Assembly (NCBI GenBank): GCA_900552725.1
Contig: USAT01000113.1
Span: 1-5,629, forward strand
Direction of reading: 5' to 3'
Length of the DNA stretch: 5,629 nucleotides
Source of the DNA: an uncultured Eubacteriales bacterium
Lineage (GTDB): Bacteria > Bacillota > Clostridia > Oscillospirales > Oscillospiraceae
Below, one piece after another: positions 1 to 5,218 of the stretch. Position 1 is the stretch's first letter. The number at the start of each line of letters is the position of its first letter. Made by a program: the position numbers and the translations under genes. Below the pieces are notes generated by a model. That model saw nothing but the letters and a program-made list of their open reading frames with translations, searched no databases and was not told the DNA's origin.

Positions 1-91
1 GTTCCGCTTCGGCGGCGGTTTCGGTGTCCGGGGCGGCGGTCTGGGGCTCTGCGGTCTCCTGGATCACATAGCCTGCCATGTTGAAGATCAT
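1..91 (-). CDS. Partial CDS, 5' end only, hypothetical protein
   Basis: This is the first 30 codons of a leftward gene that runs off the window. The ATG at 91-89 follows a good ribosome-binding site (GGAGG at 103-99, 7-base gap). The visible protein begins MIFNMAGYVIQETAEPQ and then turns into a low-complexity Ala/Thr/Glu/Pro stretch. No domain can be recognised from so little. The frame stays open upstream to another ATG at 190-188, but that codon has no properly spaced ribosome-binding site and sits against the tail of the preceding terminator, so 91 is preferred. No convincing promoter is visible in 92-196, which is GC-rich and holds only a small 5-bp hairpin at 117-131. Transcription may therefore depend on read-through or on a non-standard promoter. 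The start is fairly secure; the function is unknown. Confidence 0.6.
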   Translation of the reverse strand, partial: MIFNMAGYVIQETAEPQTAAPDTETAAEAE

Positions 92-196
92 TCTCTCACC
101 TCCCGCGGCGGTAGTCGGAGCGGTGAGCTCCTGCCCTCGCCTGCCGGCGGCGCGCTTCGTTGTCCTCTCCCATGCAACGGCGGCGGACATCCCCGC

Positions 197-244
197 AAAA
201 AAGAGCAGACCCACGGCACGCCGTGGGCCTGCTTTCCGTTTTTT
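197..244 (-). terminator. Intrinsic terminator of the PBP-SLOG-TSCPD operon, able to work both ways
   Basis: The core stem is CCCACGG (210-216) paired with CCGTGGG (221-227), with a CACG loop. It is extended by GCAG/CTGC (205-208 with 229-232) across one mismatch. On the minus strand the stem is followed by a T-run (complement of 197-202), right after the TSCPD stop codon at 246-248. On the plus strand a second T-run occupies 239-244, so the element could also stop opposing transcripts. Confidence 0.85.
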
Positions 245-245
245 C

Positions 246-500
246 TCAGCCTGCGTTCTTCAGGGCCTCGGTCAGCGCCTTGGCCAGCTGATCGGGGCAG
301 GAGGTGGGCTTTCCGCCGCAGGAGATGCCCTGCATCCGCTCAATGGCGTCGGTAGCCTTCATGCCCACCACCAGGCGGGAGATGCCCTGCAGGTTGCCGC
401 TGCAGCCGCCCTCCACCTTCACAGCCTTGATGATGCCGTCCTCCAGCTCCACCGTCATGCGGCGGGAGCATACGCCCCGGGGCGTATAGGTATAGGTCAT
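246..500 (-). CDS. Small four-cysteine TSCPD-domain protein (TIGR03905-like)
   Basis: This encodes an 84-residue soluble protein, the usual size for the stand-alone TSCPD family (TIGR03905). The same fold occurs at the C-terminus of some B12-dependent ribonucleotide reductases. Visible features are the N-terminal YTPRGVCSRR segment, GGCSGNL at about 31-37, GISCGGKPTSCPDQLA at about 58-73 with the diagnostic TSCPD at 66-70, and exactly four cysteines (C11, C33, C61, C68) that probably bind a metal. The start is supported by GGAG with a 9-base gap. It is the last gene of the operon, 20 bases after the SLOG gene and just before the terminator. The family assignment is firm. The biological role is not established, and a link to nucleotide reduction is only an analogy from the domain. 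Confidence 0.9.
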   Translation of the reverse strand: MTYTYTPRGVCSRRMTVELEDGIIKAVKVEGGCSGNLQGISRLVVGMKATDAIERMQGISCGGKPTSCPDQLAKALTEALKNAG

Positions 501-520
501 GATCGTATTCTCCTTTTCCG

Positions 521-1027
521 TTACCGCGGCACCGGAAGGATCAGCACGTCCTTCCGGCGGCGCAGCGCGTATTCAATGGTATAGCGGGTACCGCCGGTGC
601 TGCCGTCGTGGACCGCCAGCAGCAGGCTGCTGTGATCCACCATATAGCGGTTGCGCCGGTGCATACAGCCGGGGTCGTACTTCTCCTGCACCACCGTGCG
701 GTAGTTGCACAGCGCCAGCAGGTCGCGGTACCGCTCCTGCTGCGCCGCCGTCCAGCCGTCGCTCTGGCTCAGGCAGGGAATGGCGGCCTCCAGGGTGATG
801 TCCTGCACCCGGCGGCGCAGGTGCAGCACCTCCTCACAGAAGTAGGTGTCGCAGCCCCGGGCCATGCCGCAGATGAAGTGGCGGTAGCCGTCGGCATACG
901 CCTTCTCCACCATTTCGCGGATGGACGCCTTCAGCGTCAGGCAGCGCTCGTCACGCTCGTTATCGCCCCAGGGCAGCTTCTCGGGCCGGTGGCCGGAAAA
1001 GCTGCAGCTGATCTGCGGCGCACGCAT
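521..1027 (-). CDS. SLOG-family protein (DUF1273, YpsA-like)
   Basis: This is a 168-residue cytoplasmic protein of the YpsA/DUF1273 branch of the SLOG superfamily, Rossmann-like proteins thought to bind nucleotides or related ligands. Hallmarks in order are FSGHRPEKL (10-18), GMARGCD (54-60), a Cys/His/Arg-rich segment CMHRRNRYMVD (121-131) and GGTRYTIEYA (145-154). The length is close to that of Bacillus YpsA. A longer reading frame begins at a GTG at 1036, but that GTG lies inside the ribosome-binding site itself (AGGGGAGG, 1043-1036). The ATG at 1027 has the correct 8-base gap and is taken as the start. The gene follows the class A PBP by 39 bases and precedes the TSCPD gene by 20, so it is almost certainly co-transcribed with both. 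YpsA affects cell division in Bacillus, which suits a PBP neighbour. The ligand here is unknown. Confidence 0.9.
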   Translation of the reverse strand: MRAPQISCSFSGHRPEKLPWGDNERDERCLTLKASIREMVEKAYADGYRHFICGMARGCDTYFCEEVLHLRRRVQDITLEAAIPCLSQSDGWTAAQQERYRDLLALCNYRTVVQEKYDPGCMHRRNRYMVDHSSLLLAVHDGSTGGTRYTIEYALRRRKDVLILPVPR

Positions 1028-1066
1028 ATGGGCCACCTCCCCTTTTTCCTGTCTCCGGAGCAGGCG

Positions 1067-3586
1067 CTATCTGCCCCAGCGATCCCGCACGGCATCCGCC
1101 AGGGCGCCGATGCCGCCTGCCAGGGCATCCTGCCAGTCGTCGCCGGTGTCATCATCGGTGTCCGGCTCCGTATCGGCGGTATCGTCGTCATAGTCGCCGG
1201 TGCTGCTCCAGCCGGGCGGCAGCTCGGTGCCGTCGCCGCCGATAGCGTTGCCCCAGCGGACATATTCACTGTCCTCCGCCACGATATCCGGGAATCTGGC
1301 AAAGTAGTCGCGGTAATAGTTCAGCATCATGCCGCCCTCATGCATGGTGCACAGCTCCGTGGGTTTATTGTCCGCCGCCACCCATTCGGTGCGGACGCGG
1401 CTGCCGCGGGGATCGCTCTCGCACAGGTTGGTGGCCAGCATACCGCTGTCGGCGCAGACCGTCACCTGCACCAGATCGCTGCTGGAGAAGAAGCTCTTGT
1501 TCTCCAGATTCTCGTGGATCCGGGACATGACCTGCTTCCACAGCGCCGCCGCCGGGTTGATGCCGCCGGAGGACACGCGGCTGTTGCTCTCGTAGCCCAC
1601 CCAGCAGGCGCCCACATAGTAGGGGCTGTAGCCCACGAAGTAGCGGTCCTTCTGGTCGTTGGTGGTACCGGTCTTACCGGCCAGGGTCATGCCGCTGAAG
1701 TTGGCGGAGGAGCCGGTGCCGCCGTTGACCACGTCGTGGAGGATGCTGTTCATCAGCGCGGCGGTGCTGGACTTCATGGCCACGTTGGACTGGATCTCAT
1801 TCTCCAGGATCACGTTGCCGTTACTGTCCTCGATACGGGTGAAGGTACGGGGCTTGGTATAGATGCCCTCGTTGACGAAGGCGCCGTAGGCCGCCGCCAT
1901 TTCCTCGGTGGTGACGCCGTTGGCGTAGCCGCCCAGGGCCATGGCGCCCACCTGCTCGCTGTCGGACTGGGTCAGGGTGGTGAAGCCCAGGCGGCTGGTC
2001 ATGAAGTCATAGGAGTTCCAGGTGCCCAGGGCCATATTCACCCGCACGGCGCAGGTGTTCAGGGACTGCACCAGCGCGCGGCGCACGGTGACCAGACCCT
2101 GGAAGCGGCCGTTGTCGTTCTTGGGATAGGGGCTGTCGTTCAGCTCCAGCACCGGATAGTCGTCGATGGTGGACGCGCCGGTGATGACGCCCTGATCCAG
2201 TGCGGGGGCATAGGTGCTGATGGGCTTGGCGGCAGAACCGCAGGGCCGCACGGAGGTAGCCCAGTTCCAGCCGCGATCCGCCGTCTTGGCGCCGGTGCCG
2301 CCCACCATGGCCACCACATAGCCGGTATAGGGGTCGATGACGGTGATGGCGCCCTGGAGCTGCTCGGTTTCACCCTTGCTGTTGGTGCGGGTATAGGGGG
2401 TGTTGCTGAGATCCTCGAACACGCTCTCGGCGATCTTCTGATACTCATAGTTCTGGGTGGTATAGATCTTATAGCCCTTGCTGAACAGCGCGTTCTCCGC
2501 CGTACTGTGGTCATAGCCGAACTCGTCCATCAGCGCCTGGATCACATCGTCGATCAGGGCGTCGGTGAAGTAGGAGTTGCGGGCCTTGTACTGGGCTACG
2601 GCCGGTGTGCCCTCCTGCTGCTGATCCTCGCTGGTGTCCACCACGGCGTCGCCGTAGTAGTTGCCGGTATTGCTGTAGCCGTTGGTGAAGATGACCTCCT
2701 CCGCCTTGGCGGCGTCATACTCCTCCTGGGTGATCTTGCCCTGATCCAGCATGGCGTCCAGGATCAGGATCTCGCGCTTGCGGTTCTGCTCCCGGCTCCA
2801 CTCGCTTTCAAAGGGGCCGTACTGGCTGGGGTTGTTGGTGATACCGATCAGGCTGGCGCTCTGGGCCAGCGTCAGCTCGCTGGCACTCTTGCCGAAATAG
2901 GTGCGGGCCGCCGCCTCCACGCCGTAGCAGGACTGACCCAGGCAGATACGGTTCAGGTATGCCTCCAGGATCTGGTCCTTGTCATAGCGCTTCTCCAGCT
3001 CCAGCGCGCGGTAGATCTCCACCACCTTGCGCTTGACGGTGCTCTCGTTGTCGCCGGTCACGTTCTTGATGAGCTGCTGGGTGATGGTGGAGCCGCCCTG
3101 CACGCCCCGGCCCGTCAGGGTGCTGAGGATGGCGCGCACCGTACCACGGAAGTCCACGCCGTTGTGCTTTTCAAAGCGCTTGTCCTCGATGGCGATGGCG
3201 GCATCCTTCATGTACTGGGGGATGTTCTCCAGGTCGATCCAGATGCGGTTCTCGCCGTCGCTGTACAGGGTCTGGTACATGACCCACTCATCGGTCTTGG
3301 CGTCCAGATAGTACAGCTCCGTGGAGACCTTGGTCTCCAGCTCGTCCACATAGACCTCCACATTGCCCTTCAGTGATGTGTTGATCCAGGTGAGAAAGAT
3401 CCCGGTGAAGATGGCGATGGTCAGTGCCAGCACCAGCAGGATCGTACCGATGACGAAGCCGGCCCGGCCCTTCTTCCTGGGACGGGGCGCGTGCTGCGTC
3501 TCCTGATAGGTCTCTTCCGTTCGTTGACCGGCGCTCTGCTGTGGGCGGCCAAACAGGCCGCGGCGCTTCTTCTTGTTCTCGCTCAT
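1067..3586 (-). CDS. Class A penicillin-binding protein (bifunctional transglycosylase/transpeptidase, PBP1A type)
   Basis: This 839-residue membrane-anchored enzyme polymerises lipid II into glycan strands and cross-links the stem peptides outside the membrane. A basic cytoplasmic tail (1-42) leads to one transmembrane helix (about 43-67). The GT51 glycosyltransferase domain follows, with EDKRFEKHNGVD (catalytic Glu134), GGSTITQQLIKN (164-175), RKVVEIYRALELE (second Glu190) and a run through YLNRICLG and GVEAAARTYFGK. The transpeptidase domain carries all three motifs: SAAK (451-454, nucleophile Ser451), SLN (508-510) and KTGT (638-641). The C-terminus is an Asp/Thr-rich tail (about 798-818) and a short amphipathic end. 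In place of the usual PGS before the active site it has CGS. The start is supported by GGAGG with a 9-base gap. It is the first gene of the operon. An intact, presumably active enzyme. Confidence 0.97.
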   Translation of the reverse strand: MSENKKKRRGLFGRPQQSAGQRTEETYQETQHAPRPRKKGRAGFVIGTILLVLALTIAIFTGIFLTWINTSLKGNVEVYVDELETKVSTELYYLDAKTDEWVMYQTLYSDGENRIWIDLENIPQYMKDAAIAIEDKRFEKHNGVDFRGTVRAILSTLTGRGVQGGSTITQQLIKNVTGDNESTVKRKVVEIYRALELEKRYDKDQILEAYLNRICLGQSCYGVEAAARTYFGKSASELTLAQSASLIGITNNPSQYGPFESEWSREQNRKREILILDAMLDQGKITQEEYDAAKAEEVIFTNGYSNTGNYYGDAVVDTSEDQQQEGTPAVAQYKARNSYFTDALIDDVIQALMDEFGYDHSTAENALFSKGYKIYTTQNYEYQKIAESVFEDLSNTPYTRTNSKGETEQLQGAITVIDPYTGYVVAMVGGTGAKTADRGWNWATSVRPCGSAAKPISTYAPALDQGVITGASTIDDYPVLELNDSPYPKNDNGRFQGLVTVRRALVQSLNTCAVRVNMALGTWNSYDFMTSRLGFTTLTQSDSEQVGAMALGGYANGVTTEEMAAAYGAFVNEGIYTKPRTFTRIEDSNGNVILENEIQSNVAMKSSTAALMNSILHDVVNGGTGSSANFSGMTLAGKTGTTNDQKDRYFVGYSPYYVGACWVGYESNSRVSSGGINPAAALWKQVMSRIHENLENKSFFSSSDLVQVTVCADSGMLATNLCESDPRGSRVRTEWVAADNKPTELCTMHEGGMMLNYYRDYFARFPDIVAEDSEYVRWGNAIGGDGTELPPGWSSTGDYDDDTADTEPDTDDDTGDDWQDALAGGIGALADAVRDRWGR

Positions 3587-3620
3587 AACAGGGCACCTCC
3601 TTTTCTTTTTTGTAATATAG

Positions 3621-3651
3621 GTACATCGGGGACGGCGTCCTGCCGGTGTAC
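3621..3651 (-). promoter_or_regulatory. Imperfect 31-base hairpin in the 5' leader of the PBP operon
   Basis: On the minus-strand transcript, GTACA pairs with TGTAC at the ends. The helix then continues through CGG/CCG and GGAC/GTCC around a three-base GCC loop, with small mismatches between. It lies about 35 bases upstream of the PBP start codon, between the likely transcription start and the ribosome-binding site. No T-run follows on either strand, so it is not a terminator. It may stabilise the mRNA or serve as a regulatory site; neither can be shown from sequence. Confidence 0.45.
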
Positions 3652-3680
3652 ATACTAGCCCATTTTTATGCTATTCTAGT

Positions 3681-3709
3681 ATTGTACCACATCTGTCAAA
3701 TGTTAAAAA
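3681..3709 (-). promoter_or_regulatory. Likely promoter of the PBP-SLOG-TSCPD operon
   Basis: On the minus strand an extended -10, TGGTACAAT, spans 3689-3681. The hexamer at the normal -35 distance (3709-3704, TTTTTA) is poor, which the TGn extension may offset. A perfect TTGACA lies at 3699-3694. It could instead pair with TAGAAT at 3678-3673, but the 15-base spacing is short. Either choice starts transcription about 80-90 bases upstream of the PBP ATG. Confidence 0.5.
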
Positions 3710-3724
3710 CCCCTTCTTTTGACA
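3694..3724. repeat. Inverted repeat TGTCAAA-17-TTTGACA
   Basis: TGTCAAA at 3694-3700 is mirrored by TTTGACA at 3718-3724 across 17 bases, between the divergent PBP and DUF1292 promoters. The left arm contains the TTGACA hexamer read on the minus strand and overlaps the PBP promoter region. It has the form of an operator for a dimeric regulator, but the same sequence could be a chance pair of -35-like hexamers. No good -10 follows the right arm on the plus strand. Confidence 0.35.
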
Positions 3725-3817
3725 AAAATGTGCCAAAATTCAGGCGTATCGTGCTGGGATCGGCGCGTTTCGCCTGCTTTTGCGTCTCTTCCCGAAAAAA
3801 AGTCACACCGCTTCGGC

Positions 3818-3846
3818 TTGCATTTCGGCGAAAGATAGGGTACAAT
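3818..3846 (+). promoter_or_regulatory. Sigma-A-type promoter of the DUF1292 gene
   Basis: TTGCAT (3818-3823) and TACAAT (3841-3846) are separated by exactly 17 bases. Transcription would start near 3853, giving a leader of about 25 bases that contains the ribosome-binding site AAGGAGG at 3862-3868. Confidence 0.8.
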
Positions 3847-3877
3847 AGCCCATATGCTGATAAGGAGGCACACATCT

Positions 3878-4168
3878 ATGAGCGAAGATTTCGGCCCGAA
3901 TTTCATCACCCTGACCGATGAGGACGGCAACGAATTTGAACTGGAGTATATCGACGCGCTGGAGGTGGACGGCCAGACCTATATGGCCTTCTTCCCCGCG
4001 GTGGAGGAGGACGGGGCCGACGAGGAGGATCTGGGCCTGGTGATCCTGAAGTCCATTATGGTGGACGGCGAGGAGCAGCTCTCCACCCTGGACAGCGACG
4101 AGGAGCTGGAGCGGGTCTATGACCTGTTCATGGAGCAGCTCATGGCGGACGAGGAAGAAGATTCCTGA
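3878..4168 (+). CDS. DUF1292 family protein (YrzB-like), highly acidic
   Basis: This 96-residue soluble protein carries the DUF1292 signature. ITLTDEDGNEFELEYIDALE (10-29) is followed by DGQTYMAFFP (31-40), an acidic stretch and LGLVILKSIM (52-61), and it ends in a helix with an acidic tail (DEEEDS). Asp and Glu make up a very large share of the residues. The reading frame extends back to an ATG at 3854, but the ribosome-binding site (3862-3868) lies after it. The ATG at 3878, with a 9-base gap, is therefore the start. In Bacillus the homologue yrzB sits near ruvX and ireB; here it stands alone, transcribed away from the PBP operon by its own promoter. The family is clear, but its molecular role is not known. 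Confidence 0.93.
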   Translation: MSEDFGPNFITLTDEDGNEFELEYIDALEVDGQTYMAFFPAVEEDGADEEDLGLVILKSIMVDGEEQLSTLDSDEELERVYDLFMEQLMADEEEDS

Positions 4169-4207
4169 AAAAAAGTACAAATTTCTCTTTTCTTTTTCCT
4201 TTCGCTG

Positions 4208-4216
4208 TGGTATACT
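4208..4216 (+). promoter_or_regulatory. Extended -10 promoter, probably for the noncoding RNA
   Basis: TGGTATACT gives a TGn extension and a five-of-six match to TATAAT. The -35 region (about 4188-4193) is T/C-rich and weak, as is common with extended -10 promoters. It lies 40 bases after the DUF1292 stop codon, with no coding sequence following. The expected transcription start is about 4223. Confidence 0.6.
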
Positions 4217-4240
4217 ATGCCCAAGGCAAACGGATCCTAT

Positions 4241-4280
4241 GACCCGCGCGCCGCACAAACGATGTATACGGGTCTTTTTT
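4241..4280 (+). terminator. Possible terminator of the DUF1292 gene, or an internal hairpin of the RNA
   Basis: GACCCG (4241-4246) pairs with CGGGTC (4269-4274), directly followed by six T. The loop is long (22 bases), which weakens the case. It is the only terminator-like structure between the DUF1292 stop codon and the strong terminator at 4436-4470. It lies downstream of the extended -10 at 4208-4216, so its activity decides whether the RNA starts upstream or downstream of it. Confidence 0.5.
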
Positions 4281-4435
4281 ATCCTCACATCTTGTTATAG
4301 GGGATGTCGGATCAGCATGTGGTTTGCAGGCCTCCCGGCTGCTGTTTGCGGCTGGATGATGGAAGCAGTAAAGCAAGCTGGAGACAACCCACCTGCTAGG
4401 AAACGGTGCAGGTTATAACTTGGCCCGATGCAACC

Positions 4436-4470
4436 GAGAAGCAGCCGCAAGGCTGCTTCTCTCTCTTTTT
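4436..4470 (+). terminator. Strong intrinsic terminator of the noncoding RNA
   Basis: This is a perfect 11-bp stem (4436-4446 with 4451-4461) with a GCAA tetraloop, followed by TCTC and five T. There is no T-run on the minus-strand side, so it acts only on plus-strand transcripts. It has no coding sequence of its own to end apart from the DUF1292 gene 270 bases upstream. Confidence 0.9.
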
Positions 4471-4486
4471 CTGGAAAACGCCGCCC

Positions 4487-4515
4487 TTGCACCGCGGCGA
4501 CGAAGCTGATACAAT
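4487..4515 (+). promoter_or_regulatory. Sigma-A-type promoter of the acetyltransferase gene
   Basis: TTGCAC (4487-4492) and TACAAT (4510-4515) are 17 bases apart, and the -10 is extended by TGA at 4507-4509. It starts 17 bases beyond the RNA terminator, so the acetyltransferase is an independent transcription unit with a leader of about 25 bases. Confidence 0.8.
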
Positions 4516-4546
4516 GAAGCATACAAAAGCAACAGGAGGTACCGCC

Positions 4547-5179
4547 ATGTTCGGTCCGGATCCCAACGCCATCTATCCCAACGAGAGCATCCGCCAGGTG
4601 GTGTACATCAAAAACGTCATCACCCGCCCCAACATCCTTGTGGGGGACTATACCTATTACGACGACCCGGACGGCGCGGAGCGGTTCCAGGAGCATGTGA
4701 CCCACCACTATGACTTCATCGGCGACCGGCTCATCATCGGCAGATTCTGCGCCATCGGCCGGGGCGTGGAGTTCATCATGAACGGCGCCAACCACCGGAT
4801 GGCCTCCCCCACCACCTATCCCTTCAACATTTTCGGCCATGGCTGGGAGAAATGCACGCCCTCGCCGGCCCAGCTTCCCCTGAAGGGCGACACCGTGGTG
4901 GGCAATGACGTGTGGATCGGCCAGCATGTCACGGTGCTGCCCGGCGTCCACATCGGCGACGGGGCCATCATCGGGGCCAATTCCGTGGTGTCTGGCCATA
5001 TCCCGCCCTACACCGTTGCCGCGGGCAATCCCTGCCGGGTGATCCGCCCCCGGCTTGACCCGGAGCTGACCGCCTATCTGCTGGAGCTGCAGTGGTGGGA
5101 CTGGGACGCGGAGAAGATCTTCCGCAATCTGGACGCCCTGTGCAGCGGCGACCTGTCGAAGATCCGGGGGATCATCTGA
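4547..5179 (+). CDS. Vat/CatB-type hexapeptide O-acetyltransferase (xenobiotic acetyltransferase)
   Basis: This 210-residue cytoplasmic enzyme is of the left-handed beta-helix acetyltransferase family, whose characterised members use acetyl-CoA to inactivate streptogramin A (Vat) or chloramphenicol (CatB). Hallmarks are GPDPN (3-7), YIKNVITRPNILVGDYTYYD (20-39), the FIMNGANHRM segment (77-85) with the predicted catalytic His83, YPFNIFGHGWEK (91-102), GNDVWIGQ (119-126) and hexapeptide turns through LPGVHIGDGAIIGANSVV. It ends with GNPCRVIRPR and an ELQWWDWD C-terminal helix. The length matches the family. The frame is open back to an ATG at 4406, but only the ATG at 4547 has a ribosome-binding site (GGAGG, 7-base gap) and lies downstream of the promoter. 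Whether its substrate is a drug or a normal metabolite cannot be told from sequence; no mobile element flanks it. Confidence 0.93.
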   Translation: MFGPDPNAIYPNESIRQVVYIKNVITRPNILVGDYTYYDDPDGAERFQEHVTHHYDFIGDRLIIGRFCAIGRGVEFIMNGANHRMASPTTYPFNIFGHGWEKCTPSPAQLPLKGDTVVGNDVWIGQHVTVLPGVHIGDGAIIGANSVVSGHIPPYTVAAGNPCRVIRPRLDPELTAYLLELQWWDWDAEKIFRNLDALCSGDLSKIRGII

Positions 5180-5186
5180 CCGCAGC

Positions 5187-5218
5187 AAAAACGGGAAGGC
5201 CGCAGCCTTCCCGCTTTT
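5187..5218. terminator. Bidirectional terminator between convergent genes
   Basis: CGGGAAGGC (5192-5200) pairs perfectly with GCCTTCCCG (5205-5213) around a CGCA loop. Four T follow on the plus strand (5215-5218), and five A precede it (5187-5191), giving a T-run on the minus strand. It serves both the acetyltransferase (stop at 5177-5179) and the small Cys-rich gene, whose stop codon touches its edge. Confidence 0.9.

Larger units (their letters stand above)
4223..4470 (+). ncRNA. Candidate stand-alone structured noncoding RNA, family not recognised
   Basis: This stretch has no credible protein gene on either strand but behaves like an RNA gene. An extended -10 promoter lies just upstream and a strong intrinsic terminator ends it. 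The downstream acetyltransferase has its own promoter beyond that terminator, so this is not simply its leader. Helices visible are ATCC/GGAT plus ACATC/GATGT (4281-4312), ACCTGC/GCAGGT (4391-4396 with 4408-4413) and a long-range 11-bp helix pairing 4321-4332 with 4422-4435 (one-base and three-base bulges). That helix abuts the terminator stem. The hairpin loop GTTATA (4294-4299) is also complementary to TATAAC (4414-4419). The 5' end is uncertain because the hairpin and T-run at 4241-4280 might stop transcripts from the upstream promoter. A shorter RNA beginning near 4308 is possible. It lacks the hallmarks of SRP RNA, tmRNA, RNase P and T-box leaders; a divergent 6S RNA cannot be excluded. 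Confidence 0.5.

Noticed and set aside
78..584. A 168-codon plus-strand frame over the left terminator and TSCPD gene
   Set aside because: It is antisense to the TSCPD gene, crosses its terminator, and lacks a ribosome-binding site or recognisable motif.
608..3376. A 922-codon open frame on the plus strand, antisense to the PBP gene
   Set aside because: It is the exact shadow of a well-supported PBP on the other strand. Its protein is a repetitive His/Ala/Val/Gly/Leu-rich product of GC-biased codons, and it has no domain or ribosome-binding site.
3646..3921. A 91-codon plus-strand frame across the PBP/DUF1292 intergenic region
   Set aside because: It runs through both promoters and into the DUF1292 gene in another frame, has no ribosome-binding site and resembles no family.
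4318..4418. A 33-codon ORF inside the candidate RNA, a possible leader peptide for the acetyltransferase
   Set aside because: The nearest purine-rich stretch is about 14 bases from the ATG, too far for a good ribosome-binding site. The acetyltransferase also has its own promoter downstream of the terminator, so classic attenuation by this peptide is unlikely.
4223..4470. Identification of the RNA as SRP RNA, tmRNA, RNase P RNA, a T-box or a common riboswitch
   Set aside because: The hallmark sequences I know for these (SRP apical loop, tmRNA tRNA-like end and tag, RNase P core, T-box GGTGG motif, TPP/FMN/cobalamin/lysine cores) were not found by eye.
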